NCBI RefSeq assembly: GCF_030813915.1
Contig: NZ_JAUSUJ010000005.1
Coordinates: 1-64,000, forward strand
Direction: 5' to 3'
Source: Rhodoplanes tepidamans
GTDB lineage: Bacteria; Pseudomonadota; Alphaproteobacteria; Rhizobiales; Xanthobacteraceae
DNA: 64,000 bases
In this document: positions 1 to 9,031 of the stretch, piece after piece
Layout: each line of letters starts with the position of its first letter
Position numbering within the stretch: position 1 is the first letter of the stretch
Program-made: the position numbers and the translations under genes
The notes under the pieces: model-generated
What the model saw: the letters and a program-made list of their open reading frames with translations, nothing else
What the model was told of the DNA's origin: nothing
Database searches by the model: none

Positions 1-132
1 CCGTGCCGCTGTGCCACACCCTCCTGGCCCGCGCCGCGTGGCCGGCCGGCCCCCCCCGGGCGGTCATGACGCGCGGGGGGTGGGTCCGGGGGCGCCCCGC
101 GGCGCCGCGCCCCGGAACGACGGGATTGGCCC

Positions 133-3100
133 TCAATGCGCCGGCGTGGCGGCACCGGCTGCGGCCGCCGCGGCCGGTGCGGCCGCGCGCGGGGTCACCT
201 CGGGCATCACCAGGCGGGCGAGGCTGGGGATCACCAGGAGGCTGCAGATCGGCGAGAACAGCATGCCGCCGACGATGACGGCGGCGAGCGGCTGCTGCAC
301 CTGGGCGCCGATGCCGGTCGACACCGCCGCCGGGACGAGGCCGATGCAGGCCGAGAAGCCGGTCATGAAGATCTGTCGCATGCGCGTCTCGGCGGCACCG
401 ACGATGGCGCGCTCGGTGCCCTCCCCCTGCTCCAGGGCGCGGCGGATGTAGGAGACCAGCAGGATGCCGTCCATGGCCGAGACGCCGAACAGCGAGATGA
501 AGCCGACCGCCGCCGACACCGAGGCGTTCAGCCCGGCGACGTAGAGCCCGATGATGCCGCCGGCGACCGCGAACGGGATGCCGGACAGCGCCAGCAGGCT
601 GTCGCGCACGCTGGCGAACAGGCTGTAGAGCAGCATCAGGATCATCAGCAGGCTGAGCGGGATGATCAGCGCGAGCCGCGCCTTGGCCTCCTGCAGGGCG
701 CCGAACTCGCCCGACCACTCCATCCGGTAGCCGGGCGGCATCGGCACCGTCTCGGCGATGCGCACCTGCGCCTCGGCGACCGTCGAGCCGAGATCGCGGC
801 CGCGCACCGAATATTTGAGCGGCACGAAGCGCTGGCTGTTCTCGCGGTAGATGTAGGCCGCGCCGGTGACCAGCTTGACCTCGCCGAGCTCGCCGAGCGC
901 CACGTAGGAGGTCGGCGCCTTGGGGTCGGCATTGGGCAGCGCCACCGGGATCGAGCGGATGGCGTCGACGTTGCGGCGATACTCGGGCGCGAGCCGCACC
1001 GTGAGGGCGAAGTTCATCTCGCCCTCGTAGACGCGCGCCGCCTGCTGACCGCCGATCGCCGCCTGCACGACGGCGTTGATGTCGGCGATCGAGAAGCCGT
1101 AGCGGGCCGCCTTGGCGCGGTCGATGCGGATGATCAGGTTGGGCTGGCCGAGCAGGCTGAACACGGCCGGATCGGTGACGCCCGGCACCTTGCCGATCTC
1201 CGCCTTGACGGCCTTGGAGAGACGCTCCAGCTCGACGAGGTCGCGACCGAAGATCTTGATCGAGTTCTCGCCCTTCACGCCCGACACCGCCTCCTCGATG
1301 TTGTCCTGGATGTACTGAGAGAAGTTGAAGTCGATGCCGACGAACTCGCGGTTGAGCCGTTCGGAGAGGGCGCGGACCAGATCCTCCTTGGTCATGCCGG
1401 CCGGCCACTGGTCGAACGGCTTCAGCGGCACGAAGAACTCGGCCAGGAACGAGCCGTCCGGATCGGTGCCGTCGTCGCCGCGCCCCTGCTCGGAGAACAC
1501 GGTGCGCACCGGCTCGTAGCTGTGGATGACGTCGCGGATGCGCGCCACCGTCTCGATGCCGGCCTCCAGCGTGATGGTCGGCGGCATCATGGCGCGGACC
1601 CAGAGATTGCCCTCCTCGAGCTTGGGCAGGAACTCGGTGCCGAGCCGCATGCCGGCGACGCTGCACAGCGCCAGGAAGGCGACCGCGACGGCGACCGCGA
1701 TCCGGTAGTGCCGCACGGCGCGCGGCAGGACCGCCATGTAGACGGTGCGCAGGCCGCGCACCAGGAAGGTCTCGACCTCCTCGACCCGCTCGGGCAGCAG
1801 GATCGAGGAGAGCACCGGCGTCACCGTGAAGGTGGCGATCACGGCGCCGATCAGCGCGTAGGCGTAGGTGCGCGCCATCGGGCCGAAGATCTGGCCCTCG
1901 ACGCCCCGCATGGTGAAGAGCGGGATGAAGGCCGCGATGGTGATCACCACCGAGAACAGAATCGCCTTGTCGACCTCGACGGCGGCGACCAGCACGCGGT
2001 GCAGCTTGTCGCCGAGCCGCTCGGCGCGGCCGGAGCCCGGGACGACGGGCACGGGATGGGAGAGGTGCCGGTAGATGTTCTCCAGCATGATCACGGTGGC
2101 GTCGATGATGATGCCGAGATCGATGGCGCCGACCGACAGGAGGTTGGCCGACTCGCCGCGCAGCACCGTGATGATGACGGCCAGGAACAGCGCCACCGGG
2201 ATGGTGCCGGCGACGATCAGGGCGCAGCGCAGGTTGCCGAGGAACACCCACTGGATCAGGAAGATCAGCGCGATTCCGAACAGCATGTTGTGCAGCACGG
2301 TGTCGACCGTGACGGCGACCAGGTCGCCGCGGTCGTAGAACGGCACGATCCTCACCCCGGGCGGCAGGCTGCCGTCGCTGTTGATCCGCTCCACCGCCGC
2401 GCGCACCCGCTTCACCACGTCCATGGTGCGCTCGAACTTCTGCATCAGGACGATGCCGGTGACGACGTCGGTCTTGTCGTCGCGGCCGGCCATGCCCAGG
2501 CGGGGCGCGTGGCCGATCTGCACGTTGGCGACGTCGGACAGCATCACCGGCGCGCCGCCCTGCTGCGACAGCACGATGTTCTTGATGTCGTCGAGCGAGC
2601 CGGCGACGCCGATGCCGCGGACGTTCACCTGCTGCTCGCCCATCTCGATGGTGCGGCCGCCGACGTTCGAGTTGCCGGCCGAGATGGCCTGGATGATCTG
2701 CGGCATGGTGATGCCGTGTGCCATCATCCGCACCATGTCGATCTCGGCCTGGATCTCCTTGGTCTTGCCGCCCAGCACCAGCACGTCCGAGACGCCCGGC
2801 ACGATGCGCAGCTGCCGCTCCACCACCCAGTCCTGCAGGGTCTTCAGCTCCATCACGCCCATGCCGGGCGGACCGACCAGCTCGTAGCGGAAGATCTCGC
2901 TGATGGTGCCGGCCGGCGAGATCACCGGCTGGACGCCCTCCGGCAGCTCGGCGTCCTTGAGCCGGTTGAGCGCCTCCTGGCGGACGAAGTGGTAGTCGCG
3001 GCCGTACTCGAACTGCAGGCGGATGAAGCTCAGGCCGTAGACCGTGTTGGAGCGGATGAACTTGAGCCCGGGCGTGCTCGCCACCGCCACCTCGATCGGG

Positions 3101-3300
3101 ATGGTGACGTAACGCTCCATCTCCTCGGGCGACTGGCCGGAGCGCTGCGCGATGACCTCGATGATGGGCGGCGCGGGGTCCGGATAGGCCTCGATGTTGA
3201 GCGTCGTGAAGGCGACCCAGCCGATGGCCAGGAACGCCAGATAGGCGATCATCACCAGCGGGCGCCGGGAGAGACAGAACGCGATGAGTTGCCGCAACAT
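133..3300 (-). CDS. heavy-metal efflux RND pump (CzcA/CusA family)
   Basis: This is the inner-membrane proton/metal antiporter of a tripartite heavy-metal exporter, 1055 aa, which is normal for HME-RND proteins. TM4 carries Asp394, Asp400 and Glu407 in a GAIDLGIIIDATVIMLEN context. That spacing matches the CzcA-type signature (D-x5-D-x6-E) associated with divalent cations such as Zn, Co, Cd or Ni, rather than the CusA Cu/Ag type. Metal choice is therefore inferred as divalent, with moderate confidence. The gene is the last of three on the minus strand, after two adaptor genes. A 170-bp gap containing a REP-like hairpin separates it from the nearer adaptor. No outer-membrane factor gene is adjacent, so the pump may share one, or one may lie beyond the window edge. 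Confidence 0.93.
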   Translation of the reverse strand: MLRQLIAFCLSRRPLVMIAYLAFLAIGWVAFTTLNIEAYPDPAPPIIEVIAQRSGQSPEEMERYVTIPIEVAVASTPGLKFIRSNTVYGLSFIRLQFEYGRDYHFVRQEALNRLKDAELPEGVQPVISPAGTISEIFRYELVGPPGMGVMELKTLQDWVVERQLRIVPGVSDVLVLGGKTKEIQAEIDMVRMMAHGITMPQIIQAISAGNSNVGGRTIEMGEQQVNVRGIGVAGSLDDIKNIVLSQQGGAPVMLSDVANVQIGHAPRLGMAGRDDKTDVVTGIVLMQKFERTMDVVKRVRAAVERINSDGSLPPGVRIVPFYDRGDLVAVTVDTVLHNMLFGIALIFLIQWVFLGNLRCALIVAGTIPVALFLAVIITVLRGESANLLSVGAIDLGIIIDATVIMLENIYRHLSHPVPVVPGSGRAERLGDKLHRVLVAAVEVDKAILFSVVITIAAFIPLFTMRGVEGQIFGPMARTYAYALIGAVIATFTVTPVLSSILLPERVEEVETFLVRGLRTVYMAVLPRAVRHYRIAVAVAVAFLALCSVAGMRLGTEFLPKLEEGNLWVRAMMPPTITLEAGIETVARIRDVIHSYEPVRTVFSEQGRGDDGTDPDGSFLAEFFVPLKPFDQWPAGMTKEDLVRALSERLNREFVGIDFNFSQYIQDNIEEAVSGVKGENSIKIFGRDLVELERLSKAVKAEIGKVPGVTDPAVFSLLGQPNLIIRIDRAKAARYGFSIADINAVVQAAIGGQQAARVYEGEMNFALTVRLAPEYRRNVDAIRSIPVALPNADPKAPTSYVALGELGEVKLVTGAAYIYRENSQRFVPLKYSVRGRDLGSTVAEAQVRIAETVPMPPGYRMEWSGEFGALQEAKARLALIIPLSLLMILMLLYSLFASVRDSLLALSGIPFAVAGGIIGLYVAGLNASVSAAVGFISLFGVSAMDGILLVSYIRRALEQGEGTERAIVGAAETRMRQIFMTGFSACIGLVPAAVSTGIGAQVQQPLAAVIVGGMLFSPICSLLVIPSLARLVMPEVTPRAAAPAAAAAAGAATPAH

Positions 3301-3404
3301 GGAACCGCCGAATCCGTTCAGTGCCGTGAGGACGGGGGCCGCCCCGCATTCCGCTCATGTCCGTGCAGGCGGGGCCCCGGAGTCCCCGGCCGTGTCGCCC
3401 CTGG

Positions 3405-3424
3405 GTCCCCGCCGTCGCGGGGAC
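3405..3424. repeat. REP-like hairpin between adaptor and pump
   Basis: Perfect 8-bp arms GTCCCCGC and GCGGGGAC flank a CGTC loop, in the context CTGGG-hairpin-GAG. The core resembles short palindromes dispersed in intergenic DNA of many high-GC alphaproteobacteria. It sits in the 170-bp gap before the RND pump gene, so it could act as an mRNA processing or attenuation element, or simply be a mobile REP copy. No T-tract follows on either strand. Confidence 0.55.
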
Positions 3425-3470
3425 GAGCGATGTCGTCGTGCAGATGAGCCCCCACCGACGCCGCTCTCGC

Positions 3471-4682
3471 CTACTGCTGCCACTCGTTCTCGATGAAGAT
3501 GGCCCCGATCGTGACCACCCGGTCGCCGGCGCCGAGGCCGGCGCGGATCTCGAAGCGGCCGTCCTGCTCCATGCCGAGCGTCACGTCGCGGCGCTGGAAG
3601 ACCATCGGCTCGGTCTCCACCCAGACCACGTCGCGGCTGCCCTCGCGGATCACCGAGCGGACCGGCACGGCCGGCGCGGCGCGGCCCTCGGACGTCTCGA
3701 TCGTCACCGCCGCGAACATCTCGGCCTTGAGGGCGCCGTCCGGGTTCGGCAGCACGGCCCGCACCACGACGCGATGCGTCACCGCGTCGGACAGCGAGCC
3801 GATCACCGCGACGCGCGCCCTGAACGTCCGGCCCGGCAGGGCCGAGACCTTGACCTCGATCGTGTCGCCGACCCGCACGGCGGCGAGATCGGCCTCCGGC
3901 ACCTGCGCCTCGAGCCACATGGTCGAGAGGTCGGAGATGGCGTAGAGCGGCTCGGAGAGCTCGCCGCGCACGTGCTGGCCGACCGCCACCTTGCGGGCCG
4001 TCACGGTGCCGGCGATCGGGGCGCGGATCACCACGCTGCGGCTGGTGATCCCGCGCGCCTCCAGCTCGGCGATCTGGTCGTCGTCGCGGCCGATGATGCG
4101 CAGCCGCTGGCGCGTCGCTTCGAGCGCCGTCTCGGCCGCCCTGGCGTCGTTCTCGGCGGCGACCAGGGCGGCCTGCGCCTGCTGCCAGTCCTTCAGCGCG
4201 CCGGCCTTCTGCTCGTAGAGGCCCCGGGCCCGCGTCTCGGCGACGCGGGCGAGATCGAGCTGCGTGCGCGCCTTGGCCAGCGTGCCGACCGCGGCGACGT
4301 GATCGTTCTGGGGCGGCAGCACCTCGACGCTGTCGAGCTCGGCCAGCGGCGCACCCGGCGCGACGCGCTCGCCGAGCCGGGCGATCAGCCTGACAACGCG
4401 CCCCGAGAACGGCGAGGACACGACCGTGGTGGCGTCCTGGTCGTAGCCGACCTTGCCGATCGCCAGCTTGCGGACCCGGAAGTCGCGCGTCTCGACGCGC
4501 TCGACGACGATCTGGTGCTCCTGGTCGGGCGTCACCCTCACCCGGTCGCCGCTCTTGCTCGGCACGAAGGCGACGGCGCCGGCCGACGCGAGAACGACGG
4601 CGAGGGCGGCCGCCGCGCACGTCGCCGCGGCGTGCCGTCCGGCGGCGCCGGCCGCGCGGATCGTCCGGGTGAAGCGACGCAT
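3471..4682 (-). CDS. RND periplasmic adaptor, CusB/CzcB type (second of pair)
   Basis: Membrane fusion protein of 403 aa that would bridge the metal RND pump to an outer-membrane channel. An N-terminal hydrophobic segment (about residues 22-44) follows the basic start and acts as signal or anchor. A biotinyl-lipoyl-like half motif (SPFSGRVVRLIARLGERV, about 90-107), an alpha-helical hairpin with coiled-coil composition (about 135-190), the second lipoyl half (RAPIAGTVTARKVAVGQHV) and beta-barrel and membrane-proximal domains follow in order. Only 9 bp separate it from the preceding adaptor gene, and GAGGA lies upstream of the ATG. It is clearly homologous to, but well diverged from, its neighbour. 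No His/Met-rich metal-binding N-terminus is seen. Confidence 0.9.
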   Translation of the reverse strand: MRRFTRTIRAAGAAGRHAAATCAAAALAVVLASAGAVAFVPSKSGDRVRVTPDQEHQIVVERVETRDFRVRKLAIGKVGYDQDATTVVSSPFSGRVVRLIARLGERVAPGAPLAELDSVEVLPPQNDHVAAVGTLAKARTQLDLARVAETRARGLYEQKAGALKDWQQAQAALVAAENDARAAETALEATRQRLRIIGRDDDQIAELEARGITSRSVVIRAPIAGTVTARKVAVGQHVRGELSEPLYAISDLSTMWLEAQVPEADLAAVRVGDTIEVKVSALPGRTFRARVAVIGSLSDAVTHRVVVRAVLPNPDGALKAEMFAAVTIETSEGRAAPAVPVRSVIREGSRDVVWVETEPMVFQRRDVTLGMEQDGRFEIRAGLGAGDRVVTIGAIFIENEWQQ

Positions 4683-4691
4683 CGCCGGTCC

Positions 4692-5927
4692 TCAGCGTCC
4701 GCTCGCGATGCGGTCGATCAGCAGGCTGCCGCCGGCGACGATGCGCTCGCCGGGCGCGAGCCCGTCGACGATCTCGACGATGCGCTGGTCGACCATGCCG
4801 GTGCCGACGCGCCGCAGCTCGAGCCCCTTGTCGTCGCGCACCACCCATACCTTGGCGACGTTGCCCTCGACGATCAGCGCCTCGCGCGGCACGCCGGCGG
4901 CCATCACGGTGCCGTTGGTGGCGATGGTGACGCTCGCCAGCATCTCCGGCTTGAGCAGGCCGTCGGCGTTGTCGACGGTGGCGCGCACCATCAGGCGGCG
5001 ACTGCCGGCGTCGATCTCGGAGGCGACGTAGTCGACCGCGCCGTGGAACACGCGGTCCGGCCACGCCTGCACCGTGAAGGCGATCGGCTGGCCCACCCGC
5101 ACGAGGGCGGCGTCGGTCTCGCGCACGAAGGCGACGAGCCGCACCTTGGAGAGATCGGCGACGACCAGCACCGGCTCGCCGGCGGCGGCGTTGACGTACT
5201 GGCCGGTCCCGACCTTGCGCTGAACCACGGTGCCCGACAGCGGCGCCGGGATCGGCATGTCGGGATCGATGCGGCCGCCGGCCGCGAGGTTCGCCACCGT
5301 CTCCTCGGCGGCGCCGAGGCGGCGCAGCCGGTCGCGTGCGACGTCGACGGCGGTCTCGGCCGAGCGCAGGTCGCTCAGCGCCGCCGCGAGCGCCGCCTGC
5401 GCCTGCTGCAGCTCCTTGAGCGGCACCGCCCTGGCCGCGAACAGGTCGCGGTTGCGCGTGTCGGTGATGCGGGCGAAGTCGGCCGCGGCGCGCGCCTTGG
5501 CGAGGCCCGTGACGGCGGCGACGAAATCGGTCTGCGCCTGGACCATGTCGTTCGCCTCGACGACGAACAGCGTCTGGCCCTGGACGATGGCGTCGCCCGC
5601 CCTGGCGAGGATGCGGGTGACCCGGCCGGCATAGGGGGAGAACACCGGCGTCGCGTGGTCCTCGTCGATCTGGATCTTGCCTTCGGTGACGTGCTCCGAC
5701 CGGAAGGCGTGCTCGGCCACGGGCTGGACCGCGACCGCGGTCCATTCGGCGTCCTTCGGCGTGTAGAAGCCGGTGCGCTGCGGCTTGGCGTGCGCCGTGG
5801 TCGCGCTCGTGGCGGCCTGCCTGCCGCTGCGCCCGGCCAGCGTCCAGGTCGCGCCGGCGCCGGCCGCGACCGCGAGCAGAACGATCACGGCGACGATGCG
5901 CCAGCGCCAGCTCATGCGTCCCGCCAT
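4692..5927 (-). CDS. RND periplasmic adaptor, CusB/CzcB type (first of pair)
   Basis: Membrane fusion protein of 411 aa and first gene of the metal-efflux operon. It has a single N-terminal TM or signal segment (about residues 9-30), a split lipoyl domain (FSPYAGRVTRILARAGDAI and PAPLSGTVVQRKVGTGQYV), a helical hairpin between the halves, and C-terminal barrel domains. The start is supported by a strong ribosome site (GGAGGAG) 7 bp upstream of the ATG. Having two adaptor genes ahead of one HME pump is not the usual czcCBA or cusCFBA layout. The two may form a hetero-hexameric adaptor ring or serve alternative channels; this is inference. Confidence 0.9.
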   Translation of the reverse strand: MAGRMSWRWRIVAVIVLLAVAAGAGATWTLAGRSGRQAATSATTAHAKPQRTGFYTPKDAEWTAVAVQPVAEHAFRSEHVTEGKIQIDEDHATPVFSPYAGRVTRILARAGDAIVQGQTLFVVEANDMVQAQTDFVAAVTGLAKARAAADFARITDTRNRDLFAARAVPLKELQQAQAALAAALSDLRSAETAVDVARDRLRRLGAAEETVANLAAGGRIDPDMPIPAPLSGTVVQRKVGTGQYVNAAAGEPVLVVADLSKVRLVAFVRETDAALVRVGQPIAFTVQAWPDRVFHGAVDYVASEIDAGSRRLMVRATVDNADGLLKPEMLASVTIATNGTVMAAGVPREALIVEGNVAKVWVVRDDKGLELRRVGTGMVDQRIVEIVDGLAPGERIVAGGSLLIDRIASGR

Positions 5928-6294
5928 GGCTGCTCCTCCGATCGGCTCGGGTTCACGCGTCGTGCGGCACGGCGACGGCGCGTCGATGCCGGACTCTGGC
6001 GAGGATCGGTTTCATCGGTGTGTCCGTGCTGGGGAACGCGGAAGTGCCGGGGCGCCGGTCGACCGCAATCTGGCACCGGCCGCTTACAGCAACCTTACAG
6101 AAGCTGAAGCGGCGCCGTTCTGCACGCCTGCGATGCCGAATCACGACATCCGCCACGCGGTCTTCGCGCAGCACCATCGCATTTCGCGACGCGCGCGACG
6201 GCAGCCTGAACAGATATTCAGATCACGACACCGAAGGAACGGGCGTCGGAACAGGCCGGCGGATACGGCTCCGCGGCGCCCCCGAACGACGTGA
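5928..6294. other. intergenic region upstream of metal-efflux operon
   Basis: No convincing gene lies here. The stretch holds the presumed promoter of the leftward adaptor-adaptor-pump operon and the end of the porin transcription unit. The only clear structure is a pair of 7-bp direct repeats (see the entry at 6083). Confidence 0.6.
6083..6100. promoter_or_regulatory. tandem direct repeat, possible response-regulator box
   Basis: CTTACAG occurs at 6083-6089 and again at 6094-6100, an 11-bp period on one DNA face (minus strand: CTGTAAG-N4-CTGTAAG). Tandem half-sites one helical turn apart are typical of OmpR/PhoB-family regulators, the class that often controls metal RND pumps. The site lies about 160 bp upstream of the first adaptor gene. 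No response regulator gene is in the window, so the match is inference only. Confidence 0.4.
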
Positions 6295-7719
6295 TCAGAA
6301 CTGCCACATCGAGCGTAGGCCGGTGACGAGCGCGTTGCGGCGGGGATCGCCCGCCGCATGCCACACCCGCGTCAGCACCGGCTGCACGAGCCAGCCCGGC
6401 ACGATCTGGGCCGTATAGTTGAGCTCGAGATTGGCCTCGAAGTCGCGCACCACGCCGGTCCCTCCACCGAGCGCGATCGCGTCGCGGTCGTAGGCGCGCA
6501 GCGCGTCGGAGAAGCGGGTGTAGATGGCGCTCGCACCGAACTTGTCGTCGGGGCGGCCCGGCACCAGGCCGGCGAACACGATGCCGCCGTCGACGTAGAA
6601 ATCGACCGGATTGCGGTCGGACGGGCTCGCCGAGACGCGGCCGAACAGCGAGACGCCGCTGTCCCAGGTGCCGCCCTTCGGCCTGTAGAGCTGCTGCTCG
6701 ACCACCGCGTAGACGCCCCAGTTCCCGCGGTGCCGCAGCGCGATTCCGGAGCCGTTCGGATCCGCCAGCAGGGTGCCGTCCGCGGCGAGACGCCAGTCGT
6801 CGAACTCGCCCATGTGCGACCAGACCCCGAGCTTGAGGCCGGCGGCGAGGCCGGCGTCGTCCCGGCCGTGGTTCCGGCGCAGCTGTGCCTCGCCGATGAT
6901 CAGCGGCGGATCCTGGACCCGGAAGTTGACGCCGTAGCGGTTGCGGATCTGCTCGTCGGCCGGCGGCGGGGGACCGGCCGGATCGCCGTTGAACACCGCG
7001 ACCAGTACCGAGAGATCCTCGTGCGGATCCACCTTCAGCCGGATGCCGGGGGTGGCGAGCGGATAGGCCGGGCCGCCGCTCGGCTGGTTCAGGGCCGTGA
7101 TGGTCGGCCAGTCGCTCTGCAGGAACATGAAGCTGAGCGACGAGTAGAAGAACTCGACGTCGGCGGCGAGCTGGCCGACCCGCAGGCTCGCCGTCTCGCC
7201 GAGGAACGACTGCTGCAGCCACAGCTCGGCGAGCCGCGTCGTCGGCATCGCCTCGATGGCCGCGATGGTGTTCACCCCGCCGACATAGTCGCGGCGGAAA
7301 CGGCCGGTGTCGTGGATCTGATAGGCGTCGGTGTAGAAGGTCAGGCCCTTCCAGCCGGTCAGCGGCTCGAAGTCGTAGCTGACCTGCAGCTCGAGCTTGC
7401 CCTGGTCGACCGTGCCGGTGCGCAGGCCGCCCTTGATGTTGGACAGCAGGTCGTTGGTGTAGATCAGGTTGAAGGTGAGGCCGCGGGCGGCGAGCCAGGC
7501 CCGCGCGCCGGTCGGGTCGCCGTTCGCCGGCAGGCTGGTCGCGATCGACGGCGCGGTCCAGCCGCCCGGGGTCGGCCCCTCCTGTGCGGCGGCAGCGGTC
7601 GCGGCGGCAGCGGTCGCGACGGCGGCCGTCGTGATCAGGACCAGCCCCGCGGCGGCGCCCTGCCGGGCGGCGGGCCGCCGGCACCCGAGACGCCCCGCGA
7701 TCGACTCCCACAGCCGCAT
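6295..7719 (-). CDS. OprB-type carbohydrate porin-like outer-membrane protein
   Basis: Predicted outer-membrane beta-barrel of 474 aa with an N-terminal signal peptide: basic start, an Ala/Val-rich core, and likely cleavage near AAAQEG at about residue 41. The mature part shows the OprB/OmpL47-like pattern of alternating hydrophobic strands and ends in a Trp-Gln-Phe C-terminus, with terminal Phe as expected for barrel assembly. Phrases such as NGDPAGPPPPADEQIRNRYG and GNWGVYAVVEQQLYRP fit the carbohydrate-selective porin family. The start at 7719 was chosen because the signal peptide begins there; upstream in-frame sequence is Arg/Cys-rich and not protein-like. It follows the barrel gene at 7904 on the same strand. 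The true substrate is unknown; its position downstream of metal-uptake genes leaves a role in metal permeability open. Confidence 0.82.
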   Translation of the reverse strand: MRLWESIAGRLGCRRPAARQGAAAGLVLITTAAVATAAAATAAAAQEGPTPGGWTAPSIATSLPANGDPTGARAWLAARGLTFNLIYTNDLLSNIKGGLRTGTVDQGKLELQVSYDFEPLTGWKGLTFYTDAYQIHDTGRFRRDYVGGVNTIAAIEAMPTTRLAELWLQQSFLGETASLRVGQLAADVEFFYSSLSFMFLQSDWPTITALNQPSGGPAYPLATPGIRLKVDPHEDLSVLVAVFNGDPAGPPPPADEQIRNRYGVNFRVQDPPLIIGEAQLRRNHGRDDAGLAAGLKLGVWSHMGEFDDWRLAADGTLLADPNGSGIALRHRGNWGVYAVVEQQLYRPKGGTWDSGVSLFGRVSASPSDRNPVDFYVDGGIVFAGLVPGRPDDKFGASAIYTRFSDALRAYDRDAIALGGGTGVVRDFEANLELNYTAQIVPGWLVQPVLTRVWHAAGDPRRNALVTGLRSMWQF

Positions 7720-7903
7720 CCGCACCACCGCCTCGCCCCCCGCGGCGGTTATCCGGGCGGGCACATGACAGGACGATGACGGATGCGCGCGCCTGGTCGC
7801 GCGGCGCAAGAGCGCGGCGCGCGGCGGGGCTCTTTTCGCGGGACGCTGTGGCTTTTGGGCGTCAGGCGCCCGTGGCGACCGCCATGCCGGCCGGCCCGGT
7901 CGA

Positions 7904-8935
7904 TCAGAACAGCAGGTTGAAGCGCAGCATCGCCTGCATGCGCTCGAAGTTCTCGAGATCGAGCGAGGCGGCATCGCCCACCGCCTTGCCGGCGACCTGG
8001 AAGCCGACCGTGCCGGACAGGCCGGCGTTCCTGGCGATGTGCCACGAGAAGGTCGGACCGAGATAGAGCGCCTCGCCCTTGAGCCGGTCGAGCCCCATGC
8101 CCTCGTAGGCGCGCAGATAGCGCAGCTCGCCGCCGAGGATCAGGTTGGGCGCGACGCGTGTCGCCACGGCCCCGTAGATCGCCACGTCGGAGTCGTGCGA
8201 CCATTCGCTGGTGGCGATGTCGCGCGAGGCGCCGGTGCCGTACCAGAGGTTCACGGCGGCCCACAGCCGGTTCGGCAGGATCTCCTTGTCGAACAGGGCG
8301 GCGAACTCGCTGCCGTAGGACTCGACCCGGAGGCCCGTCGCCTCGTCGACCCGGTTCCAGCCGGGCTGGACGTGCAGGGTGAGGCCGAACGGCGCCACGG
8401 CGCGGTCGAGCACCTTGTAACGCATCTCGAACACGGCGCCTTCGACCGACGCCTGCTGGCGGTCGTCGAAGCCCGGGACGTTCTTCACCTTGCTGCCGCC
8501 GAAGATCACGCCCGGGGCGACGCGGAAGCTGTCGGTGACCGTGTACTTGACCAGGCTCAGCGTCGAGATCGTCCAGTAGGTCCCGTGGCGCTTGCCGAAC
8601 CCGCCGGTCGTCTCCATCTCGAGCTCGACCTCGCCCTTCTCGCCGATGTCGGATCCCATCGTGAAGCCGAAGATGTGCTCGGTGTCGACGTGATCGTCGC
8701 CGCCGTGATCATGCGCGCCGGCCTTCGCGGCCGCCGCCGCCTCGGTGGCGGAGGCATAGGCGGCGAGCCACTGCGGCTGCGGCCGCTCGGCCGCGAGCGC
8801 CGGACCGCCGAGCCCGCCGAGGGCGAGCATCAGCGCAGGGCCGAGAACCCCGGCCGTGCAACGGCCGGCCGCCGCGCGGCGTCTCGCGAGAACGGAACGG
8901 ATGCGGCGCGAGGCCGCACGACGCGTGCGTGACAT
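7904..8935 (-). CDS. outer-membrane beta-barrel protein with N-terminal His cluster
   Basis: 343-aa secreted protein with a twin-Arg-rich basic start, a hydrophobic core (about 29-48) and a probable cleavage after ALA-Ala49. The mature N-terminus carries AHDHGGDDHVDTEH (residues 74-87) with His75, His77, His82 and His87 plus acidic residues, a likely divalent-metal binding patch. The remainder looks like a barrel with amphipathic strands and ends with FNLLF. A good ribosome site (GGGGGA) precedes the ATG. Upstream lie a DtxR-box-like palindrome (9007-9022) and an Irr-box-like palindrome (9032-9046), and beyond them the sitABCD operon. By position and regulation signals it may be an outer-membrane route for Mn or Fe, in the way MnoP serves Bradyrhizobium. 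I do not recognise the family with certainty. Confidence 0.75.
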   Translation of the reverse strand: MSRTRRAASRRIRSVLARRRAAAGRCTAGVLGPALMLALGGLGGPALAAERPQPQWLAAYASATEAAAAAKAGAHDHGGDDHVDTEHIFGFTMGSDIGEKGEVELEMETTGGFGKRHGTYWTISTLSLVKYTVTDSFRVAPGVIFGGSKVKNVPGFDDRQQASVEGAVFEMRYKVLDRAVAPFGLTLHVQPGWNRVDEATGLRVESYGSEFAALFDKEILPNRLWAAVNLWYGTGASRDIATSEWSHDSDVAIYGAVATRVAPNLILGGELRYLRAYEGMGLDRLKGEALYLGPTFSWHIARNAGLSGTVGFQVAGKAVGDAASLDLENFERMQAMLRFNLLF

Positions 8936-9006
8936 GACAATCCCCCTTTGGCCACCCCCGCGGCCGCAATGGCCGCACCGTGTGGTTGCGAGTCGTTCGC
9001 GTCAAG

Positions 9007-9022
9007 TTAGTTTGACAACTAA
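9007..9022. promoter_or_regulatory. perfect palindrome, DtxR/MntR-like operator candidate
   Basis: TTAGTT-TGAC-AACTAA is a perfect inverted repeat with 6-bp arms in a locally AT-rich stretch, 71 bp upstream of the barrel gene start. The TTAG...CTAA outline resembles operators of the DtxR/MntR family, although the arm lacks the usual GG. Confidence 0.45.
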
Positions 9023-9031
9023 TTCAATAGG

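Noticed and set aside
136..3447. A very long plus-strand open frame of about 1100 codons opposite the metal RND pump, and similar antisense frames opposite the other RND genes, the adaptors and the Tad genes
   Set aside because: The translations are His/Asp/Arg/Gly-rich with no domain pattern, as expected from the complement of high-GC coding sequence; the opposite strand encodes clear protein families.
5953..6177. Possible 74-aa minus-strand gene upstream of the metal-efflux operon
   Set aside because: Arg-rich, no ribosome site or domain, and it overlaps the phased direct repeat likely to be regulatory.
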